Notes: generated from the letters alone by a model not told the origin. DNA of 29,990 nt from an uncultured Collinsella sp. (GCA_900549455.1 UROM01000011.1:1-29990); one strand, 5' to 3'. Numbered from the stretch's first letter, positions 8,006 through 16,649 are shown. Numbers and translations are program-made.

Positions 8006-10564
8006 ATGGAATTTTACGCAAGCTGCCCCGAGGGCTTTGAGTCCGCACTCGCCGATGAGCTTAAACGCCTCGGACTTTCGCATGTTCGCCGGCTGAAGGG
8101 CCGTGCTACGTTTGAGGGCGAGCTCGAAGAAGGCTACCGCGCCTGTCTGTGGTCGCGCCTGGCGAGCCGCGTGTTCGTGGTACTCGGGCGCTTTGAGGCG
8201 CAGGATGCCGATGAACTGTACGATAGCGTTTACGACATCGCCTGGGAGAGCATCGTCCGCCCCGGCGCCACCATCGCCATCACCGCCCGCGGCGTGACCG
8301 AGCAGCTGCGCAACACGCGCTTCTCGGCCCTGCGCGCCAAGGACGCGCTGTGCGACCGCCTGGCCGAGACCACGGGCCGTCGCGCCGACGTCGATGCCGC
8401 CGACCCCGATGTTCACCTACTGCTTTCGCTGCGCCAGCGCCGCGCGAGCATTAGCCTGGACCTTTCGGGCGACCCGCTGTTTAAGCGCCTGCCGCCCGCA
8501 GCAACCCGCGCCGGCGAGGGCGCGCACGTGCTGCGCCCCGACTACGCCGCCCTGGTGCTGGCGCAGATCAGCTGGACCGCACTGTGCGAGCGCGAGCTGA
8601 CGGCCGACGAGTACGAGAACGAAGCCCTGCCTACGCTGATCGACGCCTCGTGCGCCGGCGGCGGTCTGCTGCTGGAAGCCGTGAACATTCTGACTGACCG
8701 CGCCCCGGGTTTTGCACGCGAGCACTGGGGTTTTGAGGGCTGGCAGCTGCATGATGCCGCCCTGTGGGAGCAGCTGCTTGCCGAGGCGCGCGAGCGCGAG
8801 GCGGCAGCGCACGAGCGGCAGGCGCGCATCGTGGCCGTAGACATCGACCCCGCCGCCCGCAAGACTGCCGAGCGCATGGTCAAGTGTGCCGGCTACAAGC
8901 GTTTTGTCGACTTTTGCGCCGCCAAGCCCGCCACCGTGCTGGACCATGCAGGCGCCGTCGCCGGTGCCGCCGTGGTCGCAGATACCACCGAGACCCCGCT
9001 TTCGCTCATGCACGACGCCATGACACTCATCGGCGAGCTGCGCCGCGCGCCCGAGCTTGCCGCCGCGCCGGTCGCCGCGCTCACCCGCGATGGACTTATG
9101 GCCCGCGCGCTCCATGCCGAGCCTGCGCGCTCCATCGCCGTCATGCCCAATAACGAGGAGGCGGCTCTTGAGGTTTGGCCCTCGCTCGACCACGCCGCCG
9201 CAGCGTTTGAGGCTGCGGCCAGCGCAAACACCGAGGCGCAGACCGCGGACGCCGAAAACGAAGCCGCCAACACCCCCATGCCCGAACCTGCTGCCACGCT
9301 CGACCTGGGCGACGGCAAGCCGCTGCCCGTGCTCATCCCGGAGTCCGAGCAGTTCGCCAACCGCCTGCGCAAGAATGCCCGTCTGCGCCGCAAGTGGGCC
9401 AAGCGCGAGGGCGTGAGCTGCTACCGCGTCTACGATGCCGACCTGCCCGATTACTCCGCCGCCATCGACCTGTACGAGGGTTGCCCGCAGACGCCGGGCC
9501 GCTGGCTCGTCATCGCCGAATACGCCGCGCCTAAGACCATCGACCCCGCGCTGGCCCAGGCCCGCATGCTCGACATCTTGGCCATCGCGCCGCGTATCCT
9601 GGATGTCCCGGCCGAGCACGTGCACGCCAAGGCCCGCATGCGTTCGCGCGGCGGCTCGCAGTACGGCAAGCAGGGCGCCGGCAAGGGCGCATCGGGCGAG
9701 CGCGCCAACATCGCGCGCCGTCGCCTGCCGCTCATCGAAGAGGGCGGACTCACCTTTGCCGTCAACTTTGACGACTACCTGGATGTGGGCATCTTCCTGG
9801 ATCACCGCGTCACCCGCAACCTGGTACGCGAGCACGCCAAACAGGCACGCCGCTTCCTCAATCTGTTCGCCTACACCGGCACCGCCACCTGCTATGCGGC
9901 CGATGGCGGCGTCGAGGAAACTGTGACGGTCGACCTTTCCAACACCTACCTGGATTGGGCCGAGCGCAACATGCGACAGAACGGCTTTGTGGGGCCGCAG
10001 CATCACTTTGTGCGCGATGACGTGCTCGCCTGGATTCGCGACCAGCGCCAGACGCGCAACCGCTGGGACCTGATCTTTGTCGACCCGCCCACGTTCTCGA
10101 ACTCGTCCAAGATGGGCCGCCGCACTTGGGATGTCCAACGCGACCATGTTGAGCTTTTGGCCGGCGTATCTCGCCTGCTCGCACAGGGCGGCCACGCCAT
10201 CTTTAGCTGCAACCTACGCGGTTTCCGCCCCGAGACGCGCAAGCTCGCGCGCGCGGGCGTCGTGCTGGAGGACATTACGGCGCAGACCATCCCCGAGGAT
10301 TTCGCGCGCAACCAGAGGGTGCATCATTGCTATATCGTGCGCCGCCTGCCCATCGAGGATGCCATGGCCGAGGTCGGCTTTAGCGCCGAGGAGATTGCCG
10401 AGCGAACCGAGGAGCTACGCAACCCCGAAGCCCGCAAGCCTCGTGCGGCAGTATCCGCGCACGCGCAGGCCGGCGACCAAGGGCCGCGCGGCGACGGCAA
10501 ACCCTCCCCCGCCGGCAAGCTCAAAAAGAAGAAGTTCTACGCCAGCAAGCCCAAGGGCAAATAA
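8006..10564 (+). CDS. rlmKL: RlmKL-type 23S rRNA methyltransferase with degenerate RlmL domain
   Basis: This 852-residue protein has the RlmKL order: a THUMP region (about 45-155), an RlmL-like Rossmann domain (about 170-390), a low-complexity Ala/Glu/Pro linker (about 396-435), an RlmK domain (about 440-785) and a Lys-rich tail. In E. coli, RlmL makes m2G2445 and RlmK makes m7G2069 of 23S rRNA. The RlmK half looks intact: LNLFAYTGTAT at about 618-628 and FVDPPTFSNSSKM at 691-703. In the RlmL half the SAM-binding glycine loop is altered (DASCAGGG at 213-220), and where the catalytic N/D-PPY is expected the sequence reads VVADTTETPL (323-332). A GAGAGG ribosome site precedes the start. The protein may methylate only G2069, with the RlmL domain kept for rRNA binding (inference). 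Confidence 0.9.
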   Translation: MEFYASCPEGFESALADELKRLGLSHVRRLKGRATFEGELEEGYRACLWSRLASRVFVVLGRFEAQDADELYDSVYDIAWESIVRPGATIAITARGVTEQLRNTRFSALRAKDALCDRLAETTGRRADVDAADPDVHLLLSLRQRRASISLDLSGDPLFKRLPPAATRAGEGAHVLRPDYAALVLAQISWTALCERELTADEYENEALPTLIDASCAGGGLLLEAVNILTDRAPGFAREHWGFEGWQLHDAALWEQLLAEAREREAAAHERQARIVAVDIDPAARKTAERMVKCAGYKRFVDFCAAKPATVLDHAGAVAGAAVVADTTETPLSLMHDAMTLIGELRRAPELAAAPVAALTRDGLMARALHAEPARSIAVMPNNEEAALEVWPSLDHAAAAFEAAASANTEAQTADAENEAANTPMPEPAATLDLGDGKPLPVLIPESEQFANRLRKNARLRRKWAKREGVSCYRVYDADLPDYSAAIDLYEGCPQTPGRWLVIAEYAAPKTIDPALAQARMLDILAIAPRILDVPAEHVHAKARMRSRGGSQYGKQGAGKGASGERANIARRRLPLIEEGGLTFAVNFDDYLDVGIFLDHRVTRNLVREHAKQARRFLNLFAYTGTATCYAADGGVEETVTVDLSNTYLDWAERNMRQNGFVGPQHHFVRDDVLAWIRDQRQTRNRWDLIFVDPPTFSNSSKMGRRTWDVQRDHVELLAGVSRLLAQGGHAIFSCNLRGFRPETRKLARAGVVLEDITAQTIPEDFARNQRVHHCYIVRRLPIEDAMAEVGFSAEEIAERTEELRNPEARKPRAAVSAHAQAGDQGPRGDGKPSPAGKLKKKKFYASKPKGK

Positions 10565-10568
10565 ACAA

Positions 10569-10635
10569 AGTTGCGGTGGAATACGGACTGTTTTGCCTGG
10601 AATTAGGCAATTTTAGACCGTATTTCACCGCAACT
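10569..10635 (+). repeat. Dispersed palindrome, copy 1
   Basis: GTTGCGGTGGAATACGG (10570-10586) pairs with CCGTATTTCACCGCAAC (10618-10634) with one G-T wobble; an inner TTGCCT/AGGCAA stem lies in the loop. It shares the outer stem and the flanking AACTYATAG with the palindrome at 29476, but the inner stem sequence differs. Here it separates convergent rlmKL and kdpE. On the minus strand TTTGTTTAT follows, so it could end kdpE transcripts. Confidence 0.75.
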
Positions 10636-10659
10636 CATAGTGGGATGGCGGATGCCGGC

Positions 10660-11373
10660 CTATCCCTGGGTGACCAGGCGATAGCCGATGCCCACGTGCG
10701 TTTGGATATAGCGCGGATGCGCGGGGTCGGACTCGATCTTCTTGCGCAGCGTGCCCATAAAGACACGCAAGCTCGCCAGATCGCTCTTAGTTGCCGTGCC
10801 CCAAATCTCGTGCAGGATAAACTGGTGCGTCAGCACCTTGTCGGCGTTATGCGCCAGCAGGCACAGGAGTTTGTACTCGATCGGCGTCAGATGCAGCTCC
10901 TCGCCATCCATCGTGGCGATGCCGGCATCAAAATCGATATGCAGCTCACCGGTATCGAACGAGCCCTCGGAGGCAACGCCGCCCGTTTGCGCATACGAAA
11001 GGCGCCTGAGCGTCGTGCGAATGCGCGCGAGCAGTTCCTCGACCGAAAACGGCTTGGTCAGGTAGTCGTCAGCACCGGCATCGAGTGCGCGAATCTTGTC
11101 CGCGTCCTCGCTACGCGCCGAGACCACAATGATCGGCATGCCCGACCATGCGCGCACCGACTCCACCACCTTGACGCCGTCCATATCGGGCAGGCCCAGA
11201 TCGAGCAGCACGATGCTCGGTGCCTGCGATGAGGCAGCGGCGATGGCGGCATGGGCGGTCTCCACAGCCATATGGCGCAAGCCGTGTGCCTCGAGCGCGG
11301 CAACGATAAGGTTGCGAACGGCGGGGTCGTCCTCAACGACCAAGATGAGCGGTTTTACAGCAGAGTTCGGCAC
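10660..11373 (-). CDS. kdpE: KdpE-like OmpR-family response regulator
   Basis: This 237-residue regulator has a receiver domain (LILVVEDDPAVRN; predicted phospho-acceptor Asp58 in IVLLDLGLPD; YLTKPF near the end) and a C-terminal winged-helix DNA-binding domain (LTPIEYKLLCLLAHN, then LRVFMGTLRKKIE). The sequence is of KdpE type. A GTG start at 11373 is chosen because AAGGAG lies 7 bases upstream; the longer frame has no ribosome site. The start lies 4 bases after the stop of the KdpD-like kinase, so the pair is translationally coupled. Its usual target, kdpFABC, is not in the window. The nearby kup potassium permease is a plausible target (inference). Confidence 0.92.
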   Translation of the reverse strand: MPNSAVKPLILVVEDDPAVRNLIVAALEAHGLRHMAVETAHAAIAAASSQAPSIVLLDLGLPDMDGVKVVESVRAWSGMPIIVVSARSEDADKIRALDAGADDYLTKPFSVEELLARIRTTLRRLSYAQTGGVASEGSFDTGELHIDFDAGIATMDGEELHLTPIEYKLLCLLAHNADKVLTHQFILHEIWGTATKSDLASLRVFMGTLRKKIESDPAHPRYIQTHVGIGYRLVTQG

Positions 11374-11377
11374 AGCG

Positions 11378-13003
11378 CTACTCCTTATCAAACGAAACGT
11401 CGGCGGCGGGAAGCTCAATCGTAAAGACCGAGCCGTGCGGGTCCGCCGCGGCAACCTCTATGCTACCGCCATGCGCCAACGCAATGGAGCGGCAGAGCGA
11501 AAGACCCAGGCCAACGCTGCGGTGGCTGTCGGCAAGACCGTGGTTGGCGGTATAGAACGACTCAAAGATCCGCTTGCGGTCCTCGGGCGCAATGCCCGGG
11601 CCGTCATCGGCCACCGAGCACGCCACGCACCCATCGTCGACACTAATCGAGATCATGATATGCGAGCCTGCGGGCGTATAGGTGATGGCGTTGTTCACCA
11701 GATTGACCACCAGCTGCACCATCAAGCGCGCATCGACATTGACGAGCGCCGGCTCATCGCACGCCGCCACCTTAAGGTCGTGCTCGCGCACGGCAGGGTT
11801 CACGTGGCGCAGCGCCTCCTCGACGATATCGTCCATGAGCTCGAGCGTGGTCGACAGGCGCATACCGCCACCCTCGAGTTTGGTGATGGCGAGCAGATTC
11901 TCGACGGTGGCGTTGAGCCACAGCGCATCCGAGCGAATGGACAGGAGCATGCCGCGGCGCGTCTGGCTATCGAGCACGGCCGTGCCGGTCGAGCCCTGGT
12001 CGAGCAGCACGTCGGCATTGCCCGAAATACTGGTGAGCGGCGTGCGCAGGTCGTGCGAGATGGAGCGCAGCAGGTTGGCGCGCAGCTGCTCGTTTTTGGC
12101 GAGCACCGCCGCCTCCTCGCGGGCCTCCATGGCGCGGGCGCGATCGAGCGCCAGCTCGCCTTCGCTCACGATAGCATCGGCAAGTGTGCGCTCCTCGTGC
12201 GTCAGCACGTCGGGCTCGGCAACGATAGCCAGCACCCCCACCACCGAGGCGGGATCGCCCGTGCGCACCATAGTGTCGCCCGAACGCACAGTCAGGTATA
12301 TGCCGTAGAACGCCGAGCCGCCATAGGTGGCATCGAGCGGCGTTCCCACATAGGCGGACGCCGAGAGCCGCGGCGGCATCTGCGGCGCCAGTTCGTGCAC
12401 CGGTGCCGCATCGCCCACAGCTGTGTACGTCGCACGCGGCAGCAGGTCATCATCGTCGGCGTCGGCGCTGTACCACACGACCGGACAGCCCGAAAGACGC
12501 GCCAGCTGCGTTGCCATGGCATGGATAATTTGCTGCTGGTCGGCACACCGCTGCAGCATGCGGTTGGTCTCGAGCACCATATGCGTGCGGCGGTCGCTGG
12601 CGGCAGCCTGTGCCAAGGCGCGGCGCAGGGCCAACGCAATCGAGCTCGACACGAGCGAGACCACGAACATGATGAAGAACATGCCGGGATAGCCGCGGTC
12701 GATAAGCGACAGCGAGTAGCGCGGGTCGACAAACAAGAAGTTGTAGAGCGCCACGGCGGCAGCCGAGCTCAGCAAGCAATACAGGCGACTCCAGGTAAAG
12801 AATGCGCACAGCTGAACGGCGAACACATAGACGATCATGATGCTCGGCGCGAGACCCGGATGGTCGAGCAGCGCGCCCACAATCGTCGCCGCGACCAGCA
12901 GCCCCACCGATACGCAGGCGTCATACAGAGGAGTGCGGCGCGTCAGCGTTGTGCGCCGCCACCAAAAGTTATCGGCGATATCGCCGTCCGCACGAACGTC
13001 CAT
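11378..13003 (-). CDS. KdpD-like sensor histidine kinase lacking the N-terminal KdpD/Usp domains
   Basis: This 541-residue kinase has a membrane block of about four helices (about 28-125, DUF4118 type), a GAF-like region (about 145-285), a HisKA domain with phosphorylated His317 in SISHDLRTPLTS, and a HATPase domain (NLVNNAITYT, DDGPGIAPEDRKRIFESFY, GLGLSLCR). Classical KdpD proteins are near 900 residues, with an N-terminal KdpD domain and a Usp domain that senses ATP, K+ or c-di-AMP; both are absent here. The protein starts just before the membrane block. It is followed by kdpE after 4 bases and lies downstream of kup. The ribosome site is weak and G-rich. The input signal is unknown. Confidence 0.9.
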   Translation of the reverse strand: MDVRADGDIADNFWWRRTTLTRRTPLYDACVSVGLLVAATIVGALLDHPGLAPSIMIVYVFAVQLCAFFTWSRLYCLLSSAAAVALYNFLFVDPRYSLSLIDRGYPGMFFIMFVVSLVSSSIALALRRALAQAAASDRRTHMVLETNRMLQRCADQQQIIHAMATQLARLSGCPVVWYSADADDDDLLPRATYTAVGDAAPVHELAPQMPPRLSASAYVGTPLDATYGGSAFYGIYLTVRSGDTMVRTGDPASVVGVLAIVAEPDVLTHEERTLADAIVSEGELALDRARAMEAREEAAVLAKNEQLRANLLRSISHDLRTPLTSISGNADVLLDQGSTGTAVLDSQTRRGMLLSIRSDALWLNATVENLLAITKLEGGGMRLSTTLELMDDIVEEALRHVNPAVREHDLKVAACDEPALVNVDARLMVQLVVNLVNNAITYTPAGSHIMISISVDDGCVACSVADDGPGIAPEDRKRIFESFYTANHGLADSHRSVGLGLSLCRSIALAHGGSIEVAAADPHGSVFTIELPAADVSFDKE

Positions 13004-13022
13004 CAGCGTCCCGCCCCTCTCT

Positions 13023-13070
13023 CAAAAACAAAAACCACCACAAAGGGGACAGGCACCTTTGTGGTGGTTT
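13023..13070 (-). terminator. Terminator after the small membrane protein gene
   Basis: AAACCACCACAAAGG (13032-13046) pairs perfectly with CCTTTGTGGTGGTTT (13056-13070) around a 9-nt loop. On the minus strand TTTTTGTTTTTG follows. A third, partial copy of the arm (CTTGTGGTGGTTCC) lies at 13075-13088. The loop resembles the palindrome at 15532. It separates kup and the small gene from kdpDE. Confidence 0.8.
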
Positions 13071-13116
13071 CCCCTTGTGGTGGTTCCAAGTGTAAAGCCT
13101 TTGCAACCTGCGGTCG

Positions 13117-13311
13117 TTAGACAAACAGCACGTGCGCGAGCAGTGCGCACACGCACGCCGCGACAAGCACCGTCACCACGATCGAAATCACGCGGTCGGC
13201 CATGTCCATGTTGGCACGATTCGTAAAGAACCGATCTTCGGCGGCGTCGACGCGCGCCTCACGCGTCAGCTCGGCAGCAAAATCGCAACCGTCAAGCACC
13301 TTTGCATCCAT
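13117..13311 (-). CDS. Small single-pass membrane protein of unknown function
   Basis: This 64-residue protein is not recognised. It has a charged N-terminal part (MDAKVLDGCDFAAELTREAR) and one hydrophobic helix at the C terminus (about 46-64, VISIVVTVLVAACVCALLAH). The ATG at 13311 is chosen because of a strong GGGAGG seven bases upstream; the upstream in-frame start lacks one. It lies 69 bases downstream of kup on the same strand and ahead of a strong terminator, so it is probably the last gene of the kup transcript. Position and topology would suit a small partner of the potassium transporter, but that is only a guess from context. The ribosome site and kup linkage are the best evidence that it is real. 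Confidence 0.65.
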   Translation of the reverse strand: MDAKVLDGCDFAAELTREARVDAAEDRFFTNRANMDMADRVISIVVTVLVAACVCALLAHVLFV

Positions 13312-13380
13312 GGTTTCCTCCCAGGACTCAATCCCCGTCAATACAAGCCCGCCCGTTCGCAGACAAACCTCGAGCGTCGA

Positions 13381-15408
13381 CTACGGCCGCTCGTTGGGAG
13401 CCAGGCGCTGCATCTTGCTCACAGCCTTAAACTTGGTGAACAGCGGCACATACTCAAAGCTCACGTTGGAGTTCTCCAGGCCATACCAGCGCGCAGGCGT
13501 GCCGGCGGCGCGGCGGATGATGTACTTGAGCGTGATGGCCGTACGCTCGCTCGGCTCCACGTCGCTTTCGGGCGCCAGAAGCTTACGGATCATGACGAAC
13601 TTGAACGTACCGATGTTGCCCGGATCCTTGTAGACCGAGTAGTCATGCGTCTGCGGCGGCAGCTCGCCGGTGGCAGCCAGGTCCTGAACAACCTGACGCA
13701 GGTAGGCATTGACGCGCTGGTTGATCTTGTAGCCCAGGTACAGATGCACGCGGAACACGTAGTCGGTGCCGAACGTCTCGACAGAATAGGCAAAGGTGTG
13801 CGGTTCGTCCATGGTCTCGACATTCACAAACCACCAGGCGTGGGCACGCTTGGGATGCTTGTCCAAGATCGAATAGACGATATCGCGGTCGATGTAGTCG
13901 GTATGGGTGTCCTTGGTCAGGTACACGATGTTGTCGCTCATGCGCTCGTAACGGTCGTCGTCGCGCAGACGCTTGAGCTGCGGCAGGTAGCTACGCAGCG
14001 GCAGCAGCGTAAACTGGCGCTGCTCGACCGCCGTGCCGTTGTACCAGCACACCATAATGCCCATGATGAGCGCAGCCATGAGGATGGTGAAGTAGCCGCC
14101 GTGGAAGAACTTGGTGAGCGAGCTCACAAAGAAGAAGCCTTCGAGCAAAAGGAAGAAGGCCGCGAAGATCCACGGAGCAACCTTGAGCTTGCGCTCCTCG
14201 TGCAGGTAGAAGAAGAGCAGCAGCGTGGTGCACATCATAGTCAGCGTAATGGCAAGGCCGTAGGCGGCTTCCATATGCGCCGAGTTCTGGAACAGCAGCA
14301 CCACGATGACGCAGCCGACAAGCATGACGTTGTTGACCATGGGGATGTAGAGCTGGCCTTTGGTCTCGGCAGGGTAGAAGACCTGCATGTGCGGCATGAG
14401 GTCCAGACGGCTGGCCTCGGACACCAGCGAGAATGCACCGGTGATGAGCGCCTGCGAGGCAATGATGGCCGCGACGGTGGAAAGGCCTACGGCAAACGGG
14501 CGCAGGCCCGGGGCGAGCATCTGGTAGAACGGGTTGAGGTCGGCAATGCCCATGAGCTCGGGGTTGGCAGCGTTGTTCATAAGCCAAGCGCCCTGGCCCA
14601 TATAGGAAAGCAGCAGGCAGCACTTAACGAACGGCCAGGTAGCGTAGATGTTGCCGCGACCGACGTGGCCCATGTCGGAGTAGAGCGCCTCGGCACCGGT
14701 GGTGGCGAGGAAGCAGCTGCCCAGAATCATGATGCCCGCGTGGTTGTTGGGGCTCAACAAAAAGGCGATGCCGCGCACCGGGTTGAGGCACAGCAGCACG
14801 GCGGGGTGCTGGAAGACAAAGAACAGACCCGTGCCACCCAGGAACAGGAACCACAGCGTCATAATGGGGCCAAAGGCATGACCGATCTTGGCCGTACCGA
14901 TGCGCTGCACCAAGAAGAGCGCGATGATGATGGCGAGCGTAATGGCGACGACGCGGCCCTGATCATCACCGAGCACGGCATGGACCGCCGGGATGGTGCG
15001 CAGGCCCTCGATGGCCGTGGTAACGGTAACGGCCGGCGTCAGGATGCCGTCGGCGAGCAACGCGGCGCCACCCAGCATGGCGGGGATGATAAGCCACTTG
15101 CCACAGCGCTTGACCAGGCTGTACAGGGCAAAGATGCCGCCCTCACCATGGTTATCGGCGCGCAGCGAGATGAGCACATACTTGATGGTGGTCAGCAGCG
15201 TGACCGTCCACACGACAAGGGAGAGCGCGCCGAGCACGAACTCCTCCGTCACGCTTCCGATGCCGCCGTTGCCGGCAACGAGCGCCTTGGTTACATACAT
15301 AGGGCTGGTGCCGATATCGCCGTACACCACGCCCAGCGTGACGAGCATCGCCGAGATGCTCACAGGAATCGCAGCGCGCGAGGCTGCCTCCTTGGCCTTT
15401 TGTTCCAT
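13381..15408 (-). CDS. kup: KUP-family potassium uptake permease
   Basis: This 675-residue protein begins with the KUP/HAK signature LGVVYGDIGTSPMYV after a short cytoplasmic segment. About twelve membrane helices follow to roughly residue 435, and then a cytoplasmic C-terminal domain (about 450-675, with MSDNIVYLTKD). KUP proteins import K+ with H+ symport, and Gram-positive members can be controlled by c-di-AMP. Start: ATG at 15408, with GGGAGG about 10 bases upstream. A TATAAT box lies 36 bases before the start. It is followed on the same strand by a small membrane protein and, after a terminator, a KdpDE-type two-component system. That makes the locus a potassium homeostasis cluster. Confidence 0.94.
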   Translation of the reverse strand: MEQKAKEAASRAAIPVSISAMLVTLGVVYGDIGTSPMYVTKALVAGNGGIGSVTEEFVLGALSLVVWTVTLLTTIKYVLISLRADNHGEGGIFALYSLVKRCGKWLIIPAMLGGAALLADGILTPAVTVTTAIEGLRTIPAVHAVLGDDQGRVVAITLAIIIALFLVQRIGTAKIGHAFGPIMTLWFLFLGGTGLFFVFQHPAVLLCLNPVRGIAFLLSPNNHAGIMILGSCFLATTGAEALYSDMGHVGRGNIYATWPFVKCCLLLSYMGQGAWLMNNAANPELMGIADLNPFYQMLAPGLRPFAVGLSTVAAIIASQALITGAFSLVSEASRLDLMPHMQVFYPAETKGQLYIPMVNNVMLVGCVIVVLLFQNSAHMEAAYGLAITLTMMCTTLLLFFYLHEERKLKVAPWIFAAFFLLLEGFFFVSSLTKFFHGGYFTILMAALIMGIMVCWYNGTAVEQRQFTLLPLRSYLPQLKRLRDDDRYERMSDNIVYLTKDTHTDYIDRDIVYSILDKHPKRAHAWWFVNVETMDEPHTFAYSVETFGTDYVFRVHLYLGYKINQRVNAYLRQVVQDLAATGELPPQTHDYSVYKDPGNIGTFKFVMIRKLLAPESDVEPSERTAITLKYIIRRAAGTPARWYGLENSNVSFEYVPLFTKFKAVSKMQRLAPNERP

Positions 15409-15443
15409 AAGCCGGTTTCCTCCCAACTTTAATGTTCGAAGGG

Positions 15444-15449
15444 ATTATA
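15444..15449 (-). promoter_or_regulatory. Candidate -10 box of kup
   Basis: Perfect TATAAT on the minus strand, 36 bases upstream of the kup ATG. No good -35 lies 16-18 bases upstream. No c-di-AMP riboswitch features were seen in this leader. Confidence 0.4.
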
Positions 15450-15531
15450 GGTAATCGGCCCATGTTTTAATGCACTGTTTTCCCAGCTAGATAAAGATTT
15501 ATACAGTCTTTAGGCTACCGCGGCGATATGA

Positions 15532-15564
15532 AATGTGACAAAAGGACTGTCCCCTTGTCACATT
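15532..15564. repeat. Palindrome related to the 13032 hairpin
   Basis: AATGTGACAA (15532-15541) pairs perfectly with TTGTCACATT (15555-15564). Read on the minus strand the interior is AGGGGACAGTCCTTT; the 13032 hairpin has AAAGGGGACAGGCACCTTT. The shared GGGGACAG core with different stems suggests one REP-like family. It lies 3 bases after the nitroreductase stop and may help terminate that gene. Confidence 0.55.
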
Positions 15565-15566
15565 CG

Positions 15567-16436
15567 TCATTTTCCGAGCCAGTTTTTGAACCACCATTCC
15601 ATGGATCGGCTCATCTCGGCCATAAAGGGACTGGTGTGTTTGCGGGTGTAGATATCCACCACGCGCTCGCCCACCTCGCGGGCGTGCGGACGGAGCATCG
15701 CATCCATCTCGGCCACCTGCGCGTCCATGGTCGCGTCGTCCGCGCGGCGGTAGCGCTCCTCGTGCACCAGGTTCACCACGGGATGTGCAATGGCCGGGCG
15801 CTCCTTACGGGGCGTGCCGATGATGAGCATCGACAGCGGCATAGTATAGGGCGGCAGATCGAGCAGCTCGGCAACTTCCTCGGCATTCTCGACGATATCA
15901 CCGATATAGCAGCTCCCCAGGCCCAGGGCCTCGGCGGCAACCACGGCGTTTTGCGCGGCGATCACGGCATCCTGAGCCGCGATGGCAAAGTCGCCCAGGC
16001 CCGGTGCACGACGGGGCGCCTTGCCCGTACGCTCTACAAACTCGGGCTCAAAGCAGCCCACATGCTCAAACAGATCGATCCACTTGGCATAGTCGACCAC
16101 AAATATAAGTGCCCAGGGCGCCTTGGCGATCATGGGCTGGTGGTCGCACAGGTCGGCCAGACGGTCCAGCGTAGCCTGTTCGCGGATGCTCACGATGGAA
16201 TACATCATCATGGCGCCTGCCGACGGCGCACGGCTCGCCGCGTGCAGAATCGCTGCCCGCTGCTCGTCGGTCACCGCCACGGGGCGACCGTCGTCATCGC
16301 GCGCGAAGGCACGCGTAGACGAGCGATGCTCCAAGATGTCCAGCACTGCATTGCCCGTAGTCTCGACCGGATAGCCGCCCGCGTCCATGCCAGCGCCCAC
16401 GTCGCCCGCACTCGTCATACAAACCCGCTCGTTCAT
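15567..16436 (-). CDS. Nitroreductase-family FMN oxidoreductase
   Basis: This 289-residue protein has nitroreductase-family motifs: HRSSTRAFA near residue 37 (FMN phosphate binding), ASRAPSAGAMMMYSI (about 67-81), and the AALGLGS-like segment AEALGLGSCYIGDI (about 168-181) followed by LPPYTMPLSMLIIGTP. Members use FMN and NAD(P)H to reduce nitroaromatics, flavins, quinones or other electron acceptors; the natural substrate cannot be told. Length is above the usual 200-250, with a helical C-terminal extension (MDAQVAEMDAMLRPHAREVG onward). Start: ATG at 16436 with GAGGATGAGG upstream; Met7 is an alternative. It is divergent from the LTA-synthase-family gene. Confidence 0.88.
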   Translation of the reverse strand: MNERVCMTSAGDVGAGMDAGGYPVETTGNAVLDILEHRSSTRAFARDDDGRPVAVTDEQRAAILHAASRAPSAGAMMMYSIVSIREQATLDRLADLCDHQPMIAKAPWALIFVVDYAKWIDLFEHVGCFEPEFVERTGKAPRRAPGLGDFAIAAQDAVIAAQNAVVAAEALGLGSCYIGDIVENAEEVAELLDLPPYTMPLSMLIIGTPRKERPAIAHPVVNLVHEERYRRADDATMDAQVAEMDAMLRPHAREVGERVVDIYTRKHTSPFMAEMSRSMEWWFKNWLGK

Positions 16437-16649
16437 CGCCTCATCCTCGCTAATTCTTTAAGAAGCCTTTACGTTTCCGTGTAATTCCCATCCATTATCG
16501 CGCAGGTCGCCACTACATTGCGCCACACCGCCACACGTGCGCGTTAATATGGCTGGTTGTTGTGCGTAGCCACCAATTGCGGCGCATATCTTGGTAACAA
16601 TCGGGTAAACCCCCGCTTTCGTAGGTTTTAGTTTGTGAGGAGTCTCAGC

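Noticed and set aside
11096..13120. 674-aa plus-strand frame opposite kdpDE
   Set aside because: It is antisense to two recognisable two-component genes.
13132..15432. 766-aa plus-strand frame opposite kup
   Set aside because: It is antisense to a clear kup gene; its His/Arg/Glu-rich composition is what high-GC antisense frames give.
15409..15531. c-di-AMP riboswitch in the kup leader
   Set aside because: The leader is short and has none of the conserved ydaO-type sequence blocks or the expected multi-helix fold.
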